Source: Hypsibius dujardini (taxonomy: Eukaryota; Tardigrada; Eutardigrada; Parachela; Hypsibiidae). From it: 28,132 nucleotides of DNA. How positions within the stretch are numbered: position 1 is the first letter of the stretch; each line of letters starts with the position of its first letter. The notes beneath the pieces were generated by a model. The model was given only the letters and a program-made list of their open reading frames with translations, was not told the origin of the DNA and did no database searches. The DNA lies in the NCBI GenBank assembly GCA_001579985.1, contig LRSR01005460.1:1-28132 (forward strand), in the 5' to 3' direction. A program made the position numbers and the translations under genes. Of this stretch, positions 1 through 8,594 are shown in pieces.

Positions 1-469
1 TGGTGCGTAGTTGGACTTCCCCTACTGCGCAGTAAAAACCTATCCTCTTCCCATTTTCCCGATAATGTTCTGAGATTCTAAAAATGAATGCCAATTGGGT
101 CATCTACGATGAATATCATAAATTTCTATCCAAAAATTGGGAAGGACTTTTGAGAAGATAACGGTAGTTCTGCATTTATGGTAGGTATCATGACATGATG
201 AATAATTTTCGCCTAATATAACATAAAGTGCGAATATACTTTAACATAAATATTGTTTATCTTAAATATAATTTTTTTGCCATACAATGGATGTAGTTTA
301 TTGCACCGGTAATCTTAATGTGAATATTTTTTAATATGAAAATATCTACTCGTAGTTAAAGGGATTTACGTTTTCGAAACCATCTAAACCCTAATCCATC
401 TCTGGAGTCTTTTCATCATTTGATTTACACTATTTTCAATTAATTTTCACAGTCCTTTTCTAATTACTG
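1..469. other. AT-rich stretch, no gene seen
   Basis: No open frame, splice-bounded exon, RNA gene or repeat that I can support. The stretch is AT-rich and ends at the TA target site of the MITE that follows. Confidence 0.5.
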
Positions 470-471
470 TA

Positions 472-700
472 GCCTCACGATTCTGAGCGTGAGTTATTTA
501 CCCCGGCATGTGTATCACACGCATGTGACGCGTGTGATACACATGCGCCTCTGTGATGAGAGAGACGGATGATCACATGCTCCTCTGTAATGAGAGAGAC
601 GGATGCTCACATGCGCATCTGTAATGAGAGAGCCCACACACTCCCACACCTACAGTCACTCACCGCCGGGGTAAAAAACCCACTCTTACAATCCTGAGGC
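472..700. mobile_element. MITE with TA target-site duplication
   Basis: An element of about 229 bp with imperfect terminal inverted repeats of about 36 bp. The left end begins GCCTCACGATT and runs to the ACCCCGGC block; the right end is its inverse, from GCCGGGGT to AATCCTGAGGC. It is flanked by TA on both sides (470-471 and 701-702), the hallmark of Tc1/mariner-type insertion. There is no coding capacity, so it would be mobilised by a transposase encoded elsewhere. The interior holds a perfect 17-bp palindrome arm pair (506-522 and 530-546, 7-base loop) and a short 34-bp tandem repeat. Confidence 0.8.
548..645. repeat. 34-bp tandem repeat inside the MITE
   Basis: About 2.8 copies of a 34-bp unit containing CTGTAATGAGAGAGACGGAT (units near 548-581, 582-615 and 616 onward). 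Differences between units are single substitutions, so the array arose by local duplication inside the transposon. Confidence 0.75.
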
Positions 701-831
701 TAGAGTACCTGTAATTCATTCAACTGTGGTTTGTGATTATATTCTTATTAATTCTTCAGATTTCTTAGTTCATTATAACCGATAGTCATGTGGTTTTGGA
801 TTCTTGCTTCAGTTACTGTTACATTACTATC

Positions 832-1126
832 CAGAGCTGGGCCGCTAAAGGCTCCAACGCTAAAACCGCTAAACTCGCTAATGGTAAATTTTGTTAGTCT
901 GTAAATCCATTTCAGATGCCTTTGGCTTAACGCGGCACTGGTAATCTAGCAGATCAGTATTGATGTTCCCGAAAAACACCCGAGATAGCGCTCTGAAAAG
1001 TCTGCCTATTTCCACATTTACAAAAAAAAAAACTTTTTACGACTAACAACAATTTCTAGACTAACAAGATTTACCATTAGCGAGTTTAGCAGTTTTGGCG
1101 GTGGAGCCATTACCGGCCCAGCTCTG
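832..1126. mobile_element. hAT-like MITE with 8-bp target-site duplication
   Basis: A non-coding element of about 295 bp. Both ends begin CAGAGCTGGGCCG when read inward, and the inverted repeats stay similar for about 75 bp. It is flanked by a perfect 8-bp direct repeat TTACTATC (824-831 and 1127-1134). An 8-bp duplication with a CAGNG terminus is characteristic of the hAT superfamily. The perfect duplication suggests a fairly young insertion. Confidence 0.88.
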
Positions 1127-1134
1127 TTACTATC

Positions 1135-1986
1135 CGTGCACGAGGGCACTCCCAAAAGTCTTGGTATTCAGCCCATTTATCTTGCGATTAGAAGGTGCAT
1201 TCCAATTCTGATATTGCAAGTTCTTAGATCAGCAACTTCTACATTATTTTTGAAAGATTTGTTGGAATTCGGCCAAAGGCCTATAAGGAATAGTTTTTTC
1301 TAGCGGAAAGTAGTTGACCTCAGTGTAAACATGAATTACAGTATGTCCAGCGGCTCATATGCGTCTTAGCCATTCCATGACAAATAGTAATATTTTCATT
1401 ATTGACATAAACAGAATAATCAGAGAGCTAATTAAAACATTCGAGATAAAAGGTTCCGGTAAAGCTAAGAAAAGGTAAGGTTGACGGGCCAACCCGTGCG
1501 GCATAAAATCATGCGGAGTGTTTTAACTTCGCTTGCTTGATTGATTTGTAACATGATCGATTGTTGTACTCGACAGTGTCAGCATTTGTTCTAGCCACTG
1601 TCCACACCAATCTACTTTCTGAACCTTTTGCGAAGTGCAACAATCGGTTGTAGGGGAAGTGTCTCTTGTCTCACCCAGTAGCGGAATTTAAATCCCTGCA
1701 AGCAGGTCCGTGAAACTCGGATTTACCGCTTATGAGGCCATGATCTTAACTATTTCTATTTATGTTGAGTGATTCGAAGAACAGTCGCTTGATGCAGAGT
1801 AAATGATCAAGTGTCAAGACTTTTGGAGTGCCCCTCGTTCACATTTTTGCTTGCCTGAGTGTCTGTCACGTTTTCAAGCTATGCAATTCATCTATTGTAA
1901 TTTTTGTCAGCAATTACTTGAACCTGTGACTGTTCCCACTTTCATATTTCACCTATCAAATTACAATTTTCCTAGTTCTTTTACAG
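1135..1986. other. no gene recognised; possible intron before the GPCR tail exon
   Basis: No exon or repeat that I can support. It ends in a good acceptor: a pyrimidine-rich tract followed by TTTTACAG at 1979-1986. If the next exon is real, at least the end of this stretch is intron. Confidence 0.4.
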
Positions 1987-2193
1987 CTGTTCCTCTTCAC
2001 TATGTCCCAGGAATACCGGAGAGGGATGCGAGAGCTCTATACGACGGTGTGCTCCGTTTTTAAGCAGACGTCACGGGAGGTCACTACTACTGGACGACCT
2101 CAAAATACGACCGCCAATAACAATTCCAGATCCGGCAACGAAAGGAACCACTCCAATTCAACTTTAACCAAACGAAATGAAACTTTATTTTAA
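1987..2193 (+). CDS. probable last exon of a class A GPCR (end of TM7, helix 8 and tail)
   Basis: The exon begins right after a strong acceptor (pyrimidine tract then ACAG at 1983-1986) and is open for 68 codons to a stop at 2191-2193. Its first residues read LFLFTMSQEYRRGMRELY, then TTVCSVFK. Hydrophobic residues, then a Phe and a basic amphipathic helix, then a Cys placed for palmitoylation, is how transmembrane helix 7 passes into helix 8 in rhodopsin-family receptors. The rest is a Ser/Thr/Asn-rich polar tail, as in many neuropeptide and amine receptors. The seven-helix body is not visible in the window, so the NPxxY motif cannot be checked. The exon may belong to a gene starting left of the window, or be a relic. 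Assignment rests on one short segment. Confidence 0.42.
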   Translation: MFLFTMSQEYRRGMRELYTTVCSVFKQTSREVTTTGRPQNTTANNNSRSGNERNHSNSTLTKRNETLF

Positions 2194-2462
2194 CTGTACA
2201 GCTCAATAATAATTATGTTTCACCGCTAGTTCTTAGGCGTATTATCGCATAAACTGTGGCGAACAAAAAACTAGTTTATTGTTAATTTCAGAACAGACCA
2301 ATTACCGAGCACAGCAGTATAGTACAGTATACATGTCAAAACAAACGGAAGAAATATTTTGTGGGGACTCAAGTGCACAATGAGTCGGATTGGTGGGTTC
2401 TCTCAGAAACAAAAAATTCATTTACATTCACAGAAATGGATGTACGTGTGAGCACCCCCTGC

Positions 2463-2810
2463 TGAAACCGGTATCGGAAATACGGTTACAATCGATCTCC
2501 CTACCGAAAACCACTATCCGAAATACGGTTACGGTTACAATCGATCTCCCTACCGAAAACCGGTATCGGAAATACGGTTTCAATCGATCTCCCTGCCGAA
2601 AACCACTATCCGAAATACGGTTTCAGTCGATCTCCCTACCGAAAACCGGTATCGGAAATAAGGTTTCAATCGGTCTCCCTGCCGAAAACCGGTATCGGAA
2701 ATACGGTTTCAGTCGATCTCCCTACCGAAAACCACTATCCTAAATACGGTTTCAGTCGATCTCCCTACCGAAAACCGGTATCGGAAAAACGGTTTCAATC
2801 GATAACGGTT
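2463..2810. repeat. 43-bp tandem array (CCGAAA/ATACGGTTTCAATCGAT)
   Basis: About eight degenerate copies of a unit of about 43 bp, each containing CCGAAAACCGGTATCGGAAA or the variant with CACTATCC, then ACGGTTTCAATCGATCTCCC. Two unit variants largely alternate, so the array may have grown as an 86-bp dimer. Related single units occur at 15775-15806 and 25380-25465, upstream of each receptor gene, so the sequence is a dispersed family. The open frame through it (2390-2743) only reflects the repeat. Confidence 0.85.
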
Positions 2811-2909
2811 ACATTTACTGTGGCGACATTTAAATTTTTTTTGCCAGAGGTACAAAAAAACATCTTTATCAAGGTTACCGATCATTATAGTGAGATGGTC
2901 GCTCGCGGG

Positions 2910-3198
2910 TAGGGATGGCAAAAGTTAAAATTAGTCAACGAAGTAATCCTTTGAATTAATTACAAATTTGTCACTAAGGATTTTTAGTCCAGTTTCATTT
3001 AGTACATAAAATGTTTGCCTGGTTTTACAGTCAGAACAGTTGACTAATTTTGTTTATTTTAGTTTTTCCAGTTTAGATTTTTAGTAACTAAAACATCTAG
3101 TTCAGTTTTTTAGTCAACTAAAACATTAAAGCCGCGAAATCAGTAAGTAGAACTTTTAATTAAGCTGTTCTAGTTTAGTTTAATTTTGCCCATCCCGA
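2910..3198. mobile_element. hAT-like MITE with GGGATGGCA-type ends
   Basis: The left end TAGGGATGGCAAAAGTTAAA and the right end TTTAATTTTGCCCATCCCGA are inverted copies. The interior is AT-rich and repeats AGTTTAGTT-like and TAGTCAACTA-like words. Ends of the form YAGGGATGGGCAA are typical of hAT elements. The flanking octamers (CTCGCGGG and TTCGTGGC) agree at only 5 of 8 positions, so a target-site duplication is at best decayed. No coding capacity. Confidence 0.6.
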
Positions 3199-3207
3199 TT
3201 CGTGGCC

Positions 3208-3403
3208 ACAGAATTTAATCTAATGAAGAGTCCTGGAAATGGGCAAAAGGAGCGGGGCAGGGGTAATACTTGAACAATCAACCAATCAACCAGCGAAACT
3301 TTGGAGCTCTCAAGAACGGAATCGATTGGTTGATTGTTCAATTATTACCCCTGCCCCGCCCCTTTTGCCCATTTCCGGGAGCCTGTACTAAATTAAATTC
3401 TGT
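3208..3403. mobile_element. foldback MITE / long hairpin
   Basis: An almost continuous inverted repeat with arms of about 85 bp around a spacer of roughly 30 bp. Ends read ACAGAATTTAAT inward from both sides. The arms contain the blocks GGAAATGGGCAAAAGG and GGGGCAGGGGTAAT and the words CAATCAACCAATC. The mismatches are scattered. No target-site duplication is clear. A transcript would fold into a long hairpin. Confidence 0.75.
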
Positions 3404-3790
3404 CGCTTTCTGTATGTTGTAGTACTACAGTACTAAATTTCACAGTCGATCGCGTACAATTCAAGCCGCAAAATTCGTCTCTCCACCTCGTGAGTTCCAT
3501 TTGCCCTGAGGCAGAACAAAAGTTCGTTCTTGATTAATATGATGCGTTGTTTAACAAACCTGTACAAAAAGAAGTTCGCCGAGTTATTTTCCGTGATTTA
3601 TTTTCAACTTTCCCCGTCTCTGAATCCGTTCGCTCGTCCTTCAGCAGCTTTAGCAGCTTCAGCCGCCTGGTGGAAATAAATTGTTCAAAATTCCGACTAT
3701 GAATTTCAGCTAGTACCGGTAGGTGTGACTTGAGGCTTGATAAATTTATGCGTAAATATCCTTTCAAATGATGAAAAAGAATAAGATTTA
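3404..3790. other. no gene recognised
   Basis: Short open frames only, on both strands, with no family resemblance or convincing splice context. Confidence 0.4.
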
Positions 3791-3794
3791 CGTA

Positions 3795-3935
3795 GTGTCT
3801 TTGAGGAAAATTATCCTAAAAATGCTCAAGATCAAATCAAAATAAAATCGAAATGAAACGAAACGAATTTCAAAAACGGACTCGACATGATTTGATATGA
3901 GTTTGACATCTGACATTTGATGCCATCTCCAAGTG
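3795..3935. repeat. decayed AAATC-microsatellite element, one end only
   Basis: Contains degenerate AAATC repeats (GATCAAATCAAAATAAAATC) and ends with CATTTGATGCCATCTCC. That end matches, with small changes, the right terminus of the element at 15806-16057. No matching left terminus is seen, so this looks like a truncated relic of the same family. Confidence 0.5.
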
Positions 3936-3969
3936 TGAGAGCTAATGAAACTATACTGGTATAACGACA

Positions 3970-4115
3970 TCTGTCTGTCTTTCTGTCTTTCTGTCTTTCT
4001 GTCTTTCTGTCTTTCTGTCTTTCTGTCTGTCTGTCTGTCTGTCTTTCTGTTTTTATGTCTTTCTGTCTGTCTGTCTGTTTGTCTGGCTGACTGTCTGTCT
4101 GTTTGTCTGGCTAAC

Positions 4116-4153
<38 letters not shown>

Positions 4154-4195
4154 GCTGTCTGCCTGTTTGTCTCCCTATCTGTTTGCCTGTGTATC
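3970..4195. repeat. (CTGT)n / (CTTTCTGT)n microsatellite
   Basis: Simple-sequence tract: first CTTTCTGT units, then CTGT units interrupted by TTTGTCTGGCTGA. The long open frames through it on both strands (Leu/Cys/Val/Ser-rich or Gln/Thr/Asp/Arg-rich) are artefacts. It lies about 165 bases before a proline-rich exon. Confidence 0.95.
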
Positions 4196-4359
4196 CCCAT
4201 GTACCAATCTGTCTGTCCATCAGTTTGGTAAGCATTGTGTCTATTTGCCAAAAATTCTCCTGCCTGGCTCTTCAAATTACCCTTTTGTTTCTAGCTTTCA
4301 TTCTACAACGACATACTCCGGGGCAATAAATCCATTTTTAATTTTCCCAAGATCGCATA

Positions 4360-4686
4360 ATGCAGACCGCAGGATTAGCAGCCGCCGGAGTCGCCCGCAA
4401 ACATCGTCTCGAGGCCGCACGCCCTCCACCGGGGCGCCTCGCCCCACCGCCCACTCACTCCCGGCCCCTCCCACCACCGCAGCAGGGACGCCGACATCGG
4501 TCCGTGTCGCCCAGTCCGCAGAATCAGAAGCCCCGCACGTCTTCCAATGAGTCGCCAGATTCGAAAAAATCCGCCGCCGACCCGCCACCAGGACAGATGT
4601 TTCATGCGCTGCAGTTCCTTGTACCGCCAGAGGCTCGAACAACCAATCAATCAACGGATACACCGTACGGTCAAACGCAGAAGTGA
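4360..4686 (+). CDS. proline-rich exon, copy 1 (unknown protein, C-terminal)
   Basis: Open to a stop at 4684-4686 and much more GC-rich than its surroundings, as expected of coding sequence. It contains PPPGRLAPPPT, RPLPPPQ, a basic RRHRSVSPSP block, PRTSSNESPDSKK, a second PPP and then FHALQFLVPPEAR. The same order of motifs recurs at 6199-6636, so this is a real conserved segment. It looks intracellular and disordered, with possible phosphorylation sites (SVSP, RTSS) and SH3/WW-type proline motifs. An acceptor CATAATGCAG ends at 4365, so the ATG at 4360 may belong to the splice site; if so the exon starts at 4366. No family recognised. It could be the end of a receptor or scaffold protein whose upstream exons I cannot find. 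Confidence 0.5.
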   Translation: MQTAGLAAAGVARKHRLEAARPPPGRLAPPPTHSRPLPPPQQGRRHRSVSPSPQNQKPRTSSNESPDSKKSAADPPPGQMFHALQFLVPPEARTTNQSTDTPYGQTQK

Positions 4687-4744
4687 GGCTATCAAAAAGA
4701 TCTGGAGAACAATTGTAGCCACATCAACTCAATTATACAACTAA

Positions 4745-6035
4745 TCCCGAGATTCCAAGTTCCCAATTCCGGTTTTCACACGACAAAGAATTATTTCATC
4801 AGCTGACGGTTTGTGCGTGTCATTAAAAACCGGTTATTCACGATTTGTTTTGCTACAAAAAAGGTAGTTTTTCCGTTGGGGAAAAGATATACTTTCATTA
4901 CAAGAAAATGCAAAAATTAGTCAAGTTTCTGTCAGAAAACAAAGTCGTGGACGACTCTGGCTAACAAAAGTTAAGAATTTTGGAGATCTCAGTCAGATTT
5001 TTAAGTAAACTTAAGTGGAACAGTAAAGCACTTCAGAACTTGCAGTATTCTATATTCCTACGACAGATTAACTTTCCCAAGTGATAACGGAAGATTTCAG
5101 ATAGGAAACGTAACTTCTAAGACAACACAAATTTCAGACACGGAACAAACTGAATACGATAGTGAATAAGGAAGGAAACTGGAACGACGTGCCAGTATTT
5201 GGGACTGTTCGCAAAATTATGTAATCGTAACGTAACATTCAAACTTTTGATGGGAGGAATCTGATAAATGATGAAGGAAAGGAAATACCGTTAAGCATTC
5301 GTCCCTACTAGAACGGAAGAACCTGAAAATTCAAGCTATTAGACTGAACAATATACAGTAAAAGTTTATTTGCAGTTGATAGTGGAGAGGAAAGGTTGGA
5401 AAAGTAAGGAAGTCGAAGAAGTGATTTAGACCACAGTAAAGCATTCTCTTATTTAGTATAGAATTATCAGTAGACCAAGAAGGAACGTACTAGATTCTGC
5501 CGACATAGCGGGACTATGTACGTTGCAATAACTGAGTAGGCACATTACATTCGAAAGGAGTATGATAGATGGTAATCTATTAATTAGGTAGAAATAAAGT
5601 AACTACCAGCCGATGATGTGTACTTGTTGGGAACCACCCGACATTCTAAAAGATGACAATAAAACTCTGAAAAGCACTAACGTCTAGAATTTAACTAACT
5701 AAAACACTTTTAGGTTTTTTTAAGGAACGATCTTTCCGGGTTCCTGCCCGATCGTAGGACCCTGCTTGCTTTAACGTAAATGTTTGAGCGTTCCTCGGAC
5801 GTACTCCGCTCTTCTCATTCACACGCATTTACCATTAGAGTTTTCATTGTGAAAAGCAGTAAAACTACTCTGCACGATCGCAGACAATTATTCCACCCTG
5901 CGGGCTACAAAACCTCGTCTGCCTTTACATAATCATGGCGACGAATGAGCAGGTGAAGCCCATCATCACATCGTTTCTTTTTTTCTCGTAAAATTTCACT
6001 CTTGTTGCACTTACAGAATTGCCTTTTCTGCTTGC
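4745..6035. other. 1.3 kb without a recognisable gene
   Basis: No open frame of note on either strand and no inverted repeat that I could confirm. If the next proline-rich exon belongs to a separate gene, its upstream exons would have to lie here, but I see none. Confidence 0.4.
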
Positions 6036-6160
6036 CGTTTTTGTGTTCAATTCCATATTTTTATTTATTCTATATTTTATACCGGTACTTTTAGTTTAGT
6101 TTATTTTACATTTTATACCAGTATTTTTATTTATTTAACTTAAATTTTACACTTTATTTC
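6036..6160. repeat. AT-rich imperfect duplication
   Basis: Two similar segments of about 60 bp, each containing ATATTTTATACC or ACATTTTATACC followed by TATTTTTATTTATT-like sequence. Rich in T on the plus strand, so it could serve as the pyrimidine tract for the acceptor before the next exon. Confidence 0.5.
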
Positions 6161-6198
6161 CGTTGTATTATACTATGTGGCTGGCGCGAGTGGGGCAG

Positions 6199-6636
6199 GC
6201 CTACAAATGGCGCTGCGATGACTCCCAACCGGCGCCAGGCCGTCTGGCACCACCGCCGACCAAAGCCCGATTACTCCCACCGCCGATGATTCGACGAGCG
6301 AAGTCGGTCTCGCCACGACCGCCAAAGCAGACGCCAAAGCGGACTTCTTCCGTCGAACAGCCAGCTCGACGCCGCGATTCAGACCTACTCCAACCACCGC
6401 CATGTTCGCATTCACCACCGCCTCCCTATCACACGCTGCAATTTCTGGTCGGACCGCAGGCAATTATGATGACTAAATTGTCGGATGTACCCGATAATAA
6501 TAATGACCGCGATGATGGTGCTACGCAGCAGTCTCCGGATCCGGATGAGGGCAACAAACTGGCCGGAACAGGTGCAACTCCAGGAGAAAGAGCAGTCGAA
6601 ACGACAAGCTCCGATGTCTGCAGGAAATCCTCTTGA
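6199..6636 (+). CDS. proline-rich terminal exon, copy 2 (unknown protein)
   Basis: The start is set after the acceptor GGGGCAG (AG at 6197-6198); the frame stays open to a stop at 6634-6636. In order it has AYKWRCDDSQ, APGRLAPPPT, LLPPPMIRRAKSVSP, KRTSSVEQP, DLLQPPP, SPPPPYHTLQFLVGPQA and an acidic Asp/Asn-rich tail ending CRKSS. Six blocks match the exon at 4360-4686 (GRLAPPPT, LPPP, SVSP, RTSS, PPP, H-LQFLV-P), so the two are paralogues or alternative last exons. A polyadenylation hexamer follows at 6798. Residues before PPP could be the end of a transmembrane segment followed by a basic stop-transfer, but that is speculative. Protein family not recognised. Confidence 0.5.
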   Translation, partial: AYKWRCDDSQPAPGRLAPPPTKARLLPPPMIRRAKSVSPRPPKQTPKRTSSVEQPARRRDSDLLQPPPCSHSPPPPYHTLQFLVGPQAIMMTKLSDVPDNNNDRDDGATQQSPDPDEGNKLAGTGATPGERAVETTSSDVCRKSS

Positions 6637-6797
6637 AAATTCACCGTACAAATCGGCATATGTATGAGGTGAAGTCTGTATTTTGGCTCACCCTTCACTT
6701 GGTCGATTAATCGGCTCACTCGGTTGGCAGGGGGACACCCTCGGCGTTCGATTGCTTGAATTGGTATTGCTGTTATCAATCAAGTCAAGATGCACTG

Positions 6798-6803
6798 AAT
6801 AAA
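6798..6803 (+). promoter_or_regulatory. polyadenylation signal AATAAA
   Basis: AATAAA about 160 bases after the stop of the proline-rich exon on the same strand, followed by a T-rich stretch. The spacing fits a 3' end for that gene. Confidence 0.45.
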
Positions 6804-7185
6804 TTTTGTAACCACCAATCTTTAGAAACTCAGTCGTTTTACTCAGGCAAGTATTATTCAGGTTTCTGCATTATTTTATTCCGGTTCACCAGACAACGTT
6901 TTCGCGTTTTATCGGCTTATGTCGATTTTCAAGCTTTTCAACAGGCTTCTTTTCTCTGTCTGATTTCTTAAATTAAGCAGCGGTCTTTTGTTTTTTTTTG
7001 TATTTAACAACTTCTCGGGCTTAAGTCAGAAGCTCTTCAAGAACAACCCGGGCAGACACTTCGCTCTATATCTTTCCAGCAGAGGTATCCAGTCGGATGT
7101 CCTTTTTCGAGGGAATGAAGCCGCCAAGTCGCTGATGCATGCGCAACGCAATGTCGCAGATAGATGGCTTGACTGAAAGACGGGC

Positions 7186-7318
7186 AGACAGACTTAGTGA
7201 CCGACCTACAGGCACGCAGACAGACATACAGACCTACAGGCACGCAGACAGACATACAGACCTACAGGCACGCAGACAGACATACAGAAAAACAGACAGT
7301 CAGACAAGACAAATAGAC
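7186..7318. repeat. 28-bp tandem repeat and CAGACA microsatellite
   Basis: Three near-identical 28-bp units ACCTACAGGCACGCAGACAG+ACATACAG, followed by looser CAGACA repeats. It interrupts the end of the pogo-like transposase relic on its left side and probably grew inside that dead gene. Confidence 0.9.
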
Positions 7319-7321
7319 AGC

Positions 7322-7742
7322 TTTGCAATGAGAACAATGTACTGCAAACACAACTCATCCGCCCATTGTCTCGCTTTCTTCCGGATGTCAGCCTGGCTAA
7401 TTCGCTCCAATAATGATGGATGTCGCTGCAGGAAGGATGTGTGTCGACAGGTAATAATAGTGCTCCTAAGCAGATTATTCTCCTTGCACAAACCAAGGAC
7501 AAGTTTCTTCAGGTAATATCTGGATAACGGGACACCGGGCTCGACACAATTGTAAAGTAGATTGCAAGTTGTAAGCTCCTTTTTCGGTGTTAAATTAGTC
7601 GGTGTTCCTCGTAGCACAATTTCTCGATCATTTAAATGCCGTCAAAGAGTTTTTTGCGACAAGCAAAAATTGCAAGCCGTTTTCCGAACAGTTATTCCCC
7701 TTCCTCAACTGCATGTATTGCCGCATCTAATCTGCTACTCAT
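7322..7742 (-). pseudogene. decayed pogo/Jerky-type transposase, N-terminal DNA-binding part
   Basis: Read on the minus strand from an ATG at 7742: SSRLDAAIHAVEEG, then after a one-base frameshift GITVRKTACNFCLSQKTL, an in-frame TGA, RHLNDREIVLRG, LTPKKE, PGVPLSRYYLKKLVLGLCKE, NNLL, and FLQRHPSLLERISQADIRKK. The first part matches the pattern of a pipsqueak-type helix-turn-helix (A-I-AV-EG-TVRKTA-F-S--TL). The second matches a CENP-B/Tc5-type helix-turn-helix, with its W/F-L-RHP-L--R signature. This order is typical of pogo-family transposases and domesticated relatives (Jerky, CENP-B). One frameshift, one stop and a truncation at a microsatellite mean it is dead. The DDE catalytic domain was not found. 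Confidence 0.62.
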
Positions 7743-8583
7743 TTCCGAATAACAAATTTAAAAAATGATAAAAACGTGAAATATAGATGAACACTAAACC
7801 AAGATGAAGCATGCACAAATGACAGTAAAGTAAAAATTTAAATGAATCTTCTGATGCAATGAGCATCTGTAAAATCGCATCTGCACGCCGACAATCAGCT
7901 GATTGAGTCTGTTGCAAATACCATAAATCAGGGGGAGATTTTTCATTAGAAGTGGCGCCCCTGCAGCCTGAACAATATTTTCTCACAGCAAATGTTTTCT
8001 AGTCATTCGCATTTTCAATTCACATCACATTCATGCCTATTTCTTGCCGCAATGAAACTAAACCATTATTTGCAATGTTTTGAAAGTTTGAAAGGATGGC
8101 CTATTCTCTTACTGCACACGTAGTTTGGTTTCGAAATGAGTGAGCTGATTATCGACCAAGGTTTTGGGAAATTGGGCAGATCAATAGCTCTGTAATGTCA
8201 TATCCTGTCGTTCCCACGTGAAAGCTCGGGCTCCCCAAAAGGTCGTGCGATCTAACGACGGCTGATAGTTTGTACACATTTCTGTTGTTGACGATTTTCA
8301 GATGTGGAACACAAAATGACTCCCCTTCATTTTTTATAAGAGCCATATATATGGGACGATTTTCAGAATTGTATTAATTTTAAATATTTGGGTGATGCCA
8401 ATTGACTCGAAATTGAATGTGGAATGGGAGTGTCAAAATGATCGTTTTTTTTGTAATTAGTACTAAAGGCCAATATATTTAGAATGAAAATGAAGAAAAA
8501 TGGAATCTTCCTGTGTTTTTCCACCCCCAAAAAAATTGTCTGACTTTAACGGCGAAATAAATTTTTATATTCATCACAGATTT
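7743..8583. other. no gene recognised
   Basis: Small minus-strand frames (for example 8149-8346) show no family resemblance. The last part, near 8540-8580, resembles 10815-10885 (shared words around TTTTTATATTCATCAC), so the retrotransposon lies between two diverged copies of a local repeat. Confidence 0.4.
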
Positions 8584-8594
8584 GAGAAGTAGGT

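Noticed and set aside
3945-4550. 201-codon open frame with Cys/Leu/Ser repeats, plus its mirror on the other strand
   Set aside because: It is the translation of a CTGT microsatellite joined to a shadow frame of the proline-rich exon.
7186-7318. Regular 28-bp repeats, considered as a CRISPR array
   Set aside because: Units are directly adjacent without spacers, in an animal genome; it is a tandem repeat.
8149-8346. 65-codon minus-strand frame as a possible gene
   Set aside because: No recognisable family, no splice context, and AT-rich surroundings.
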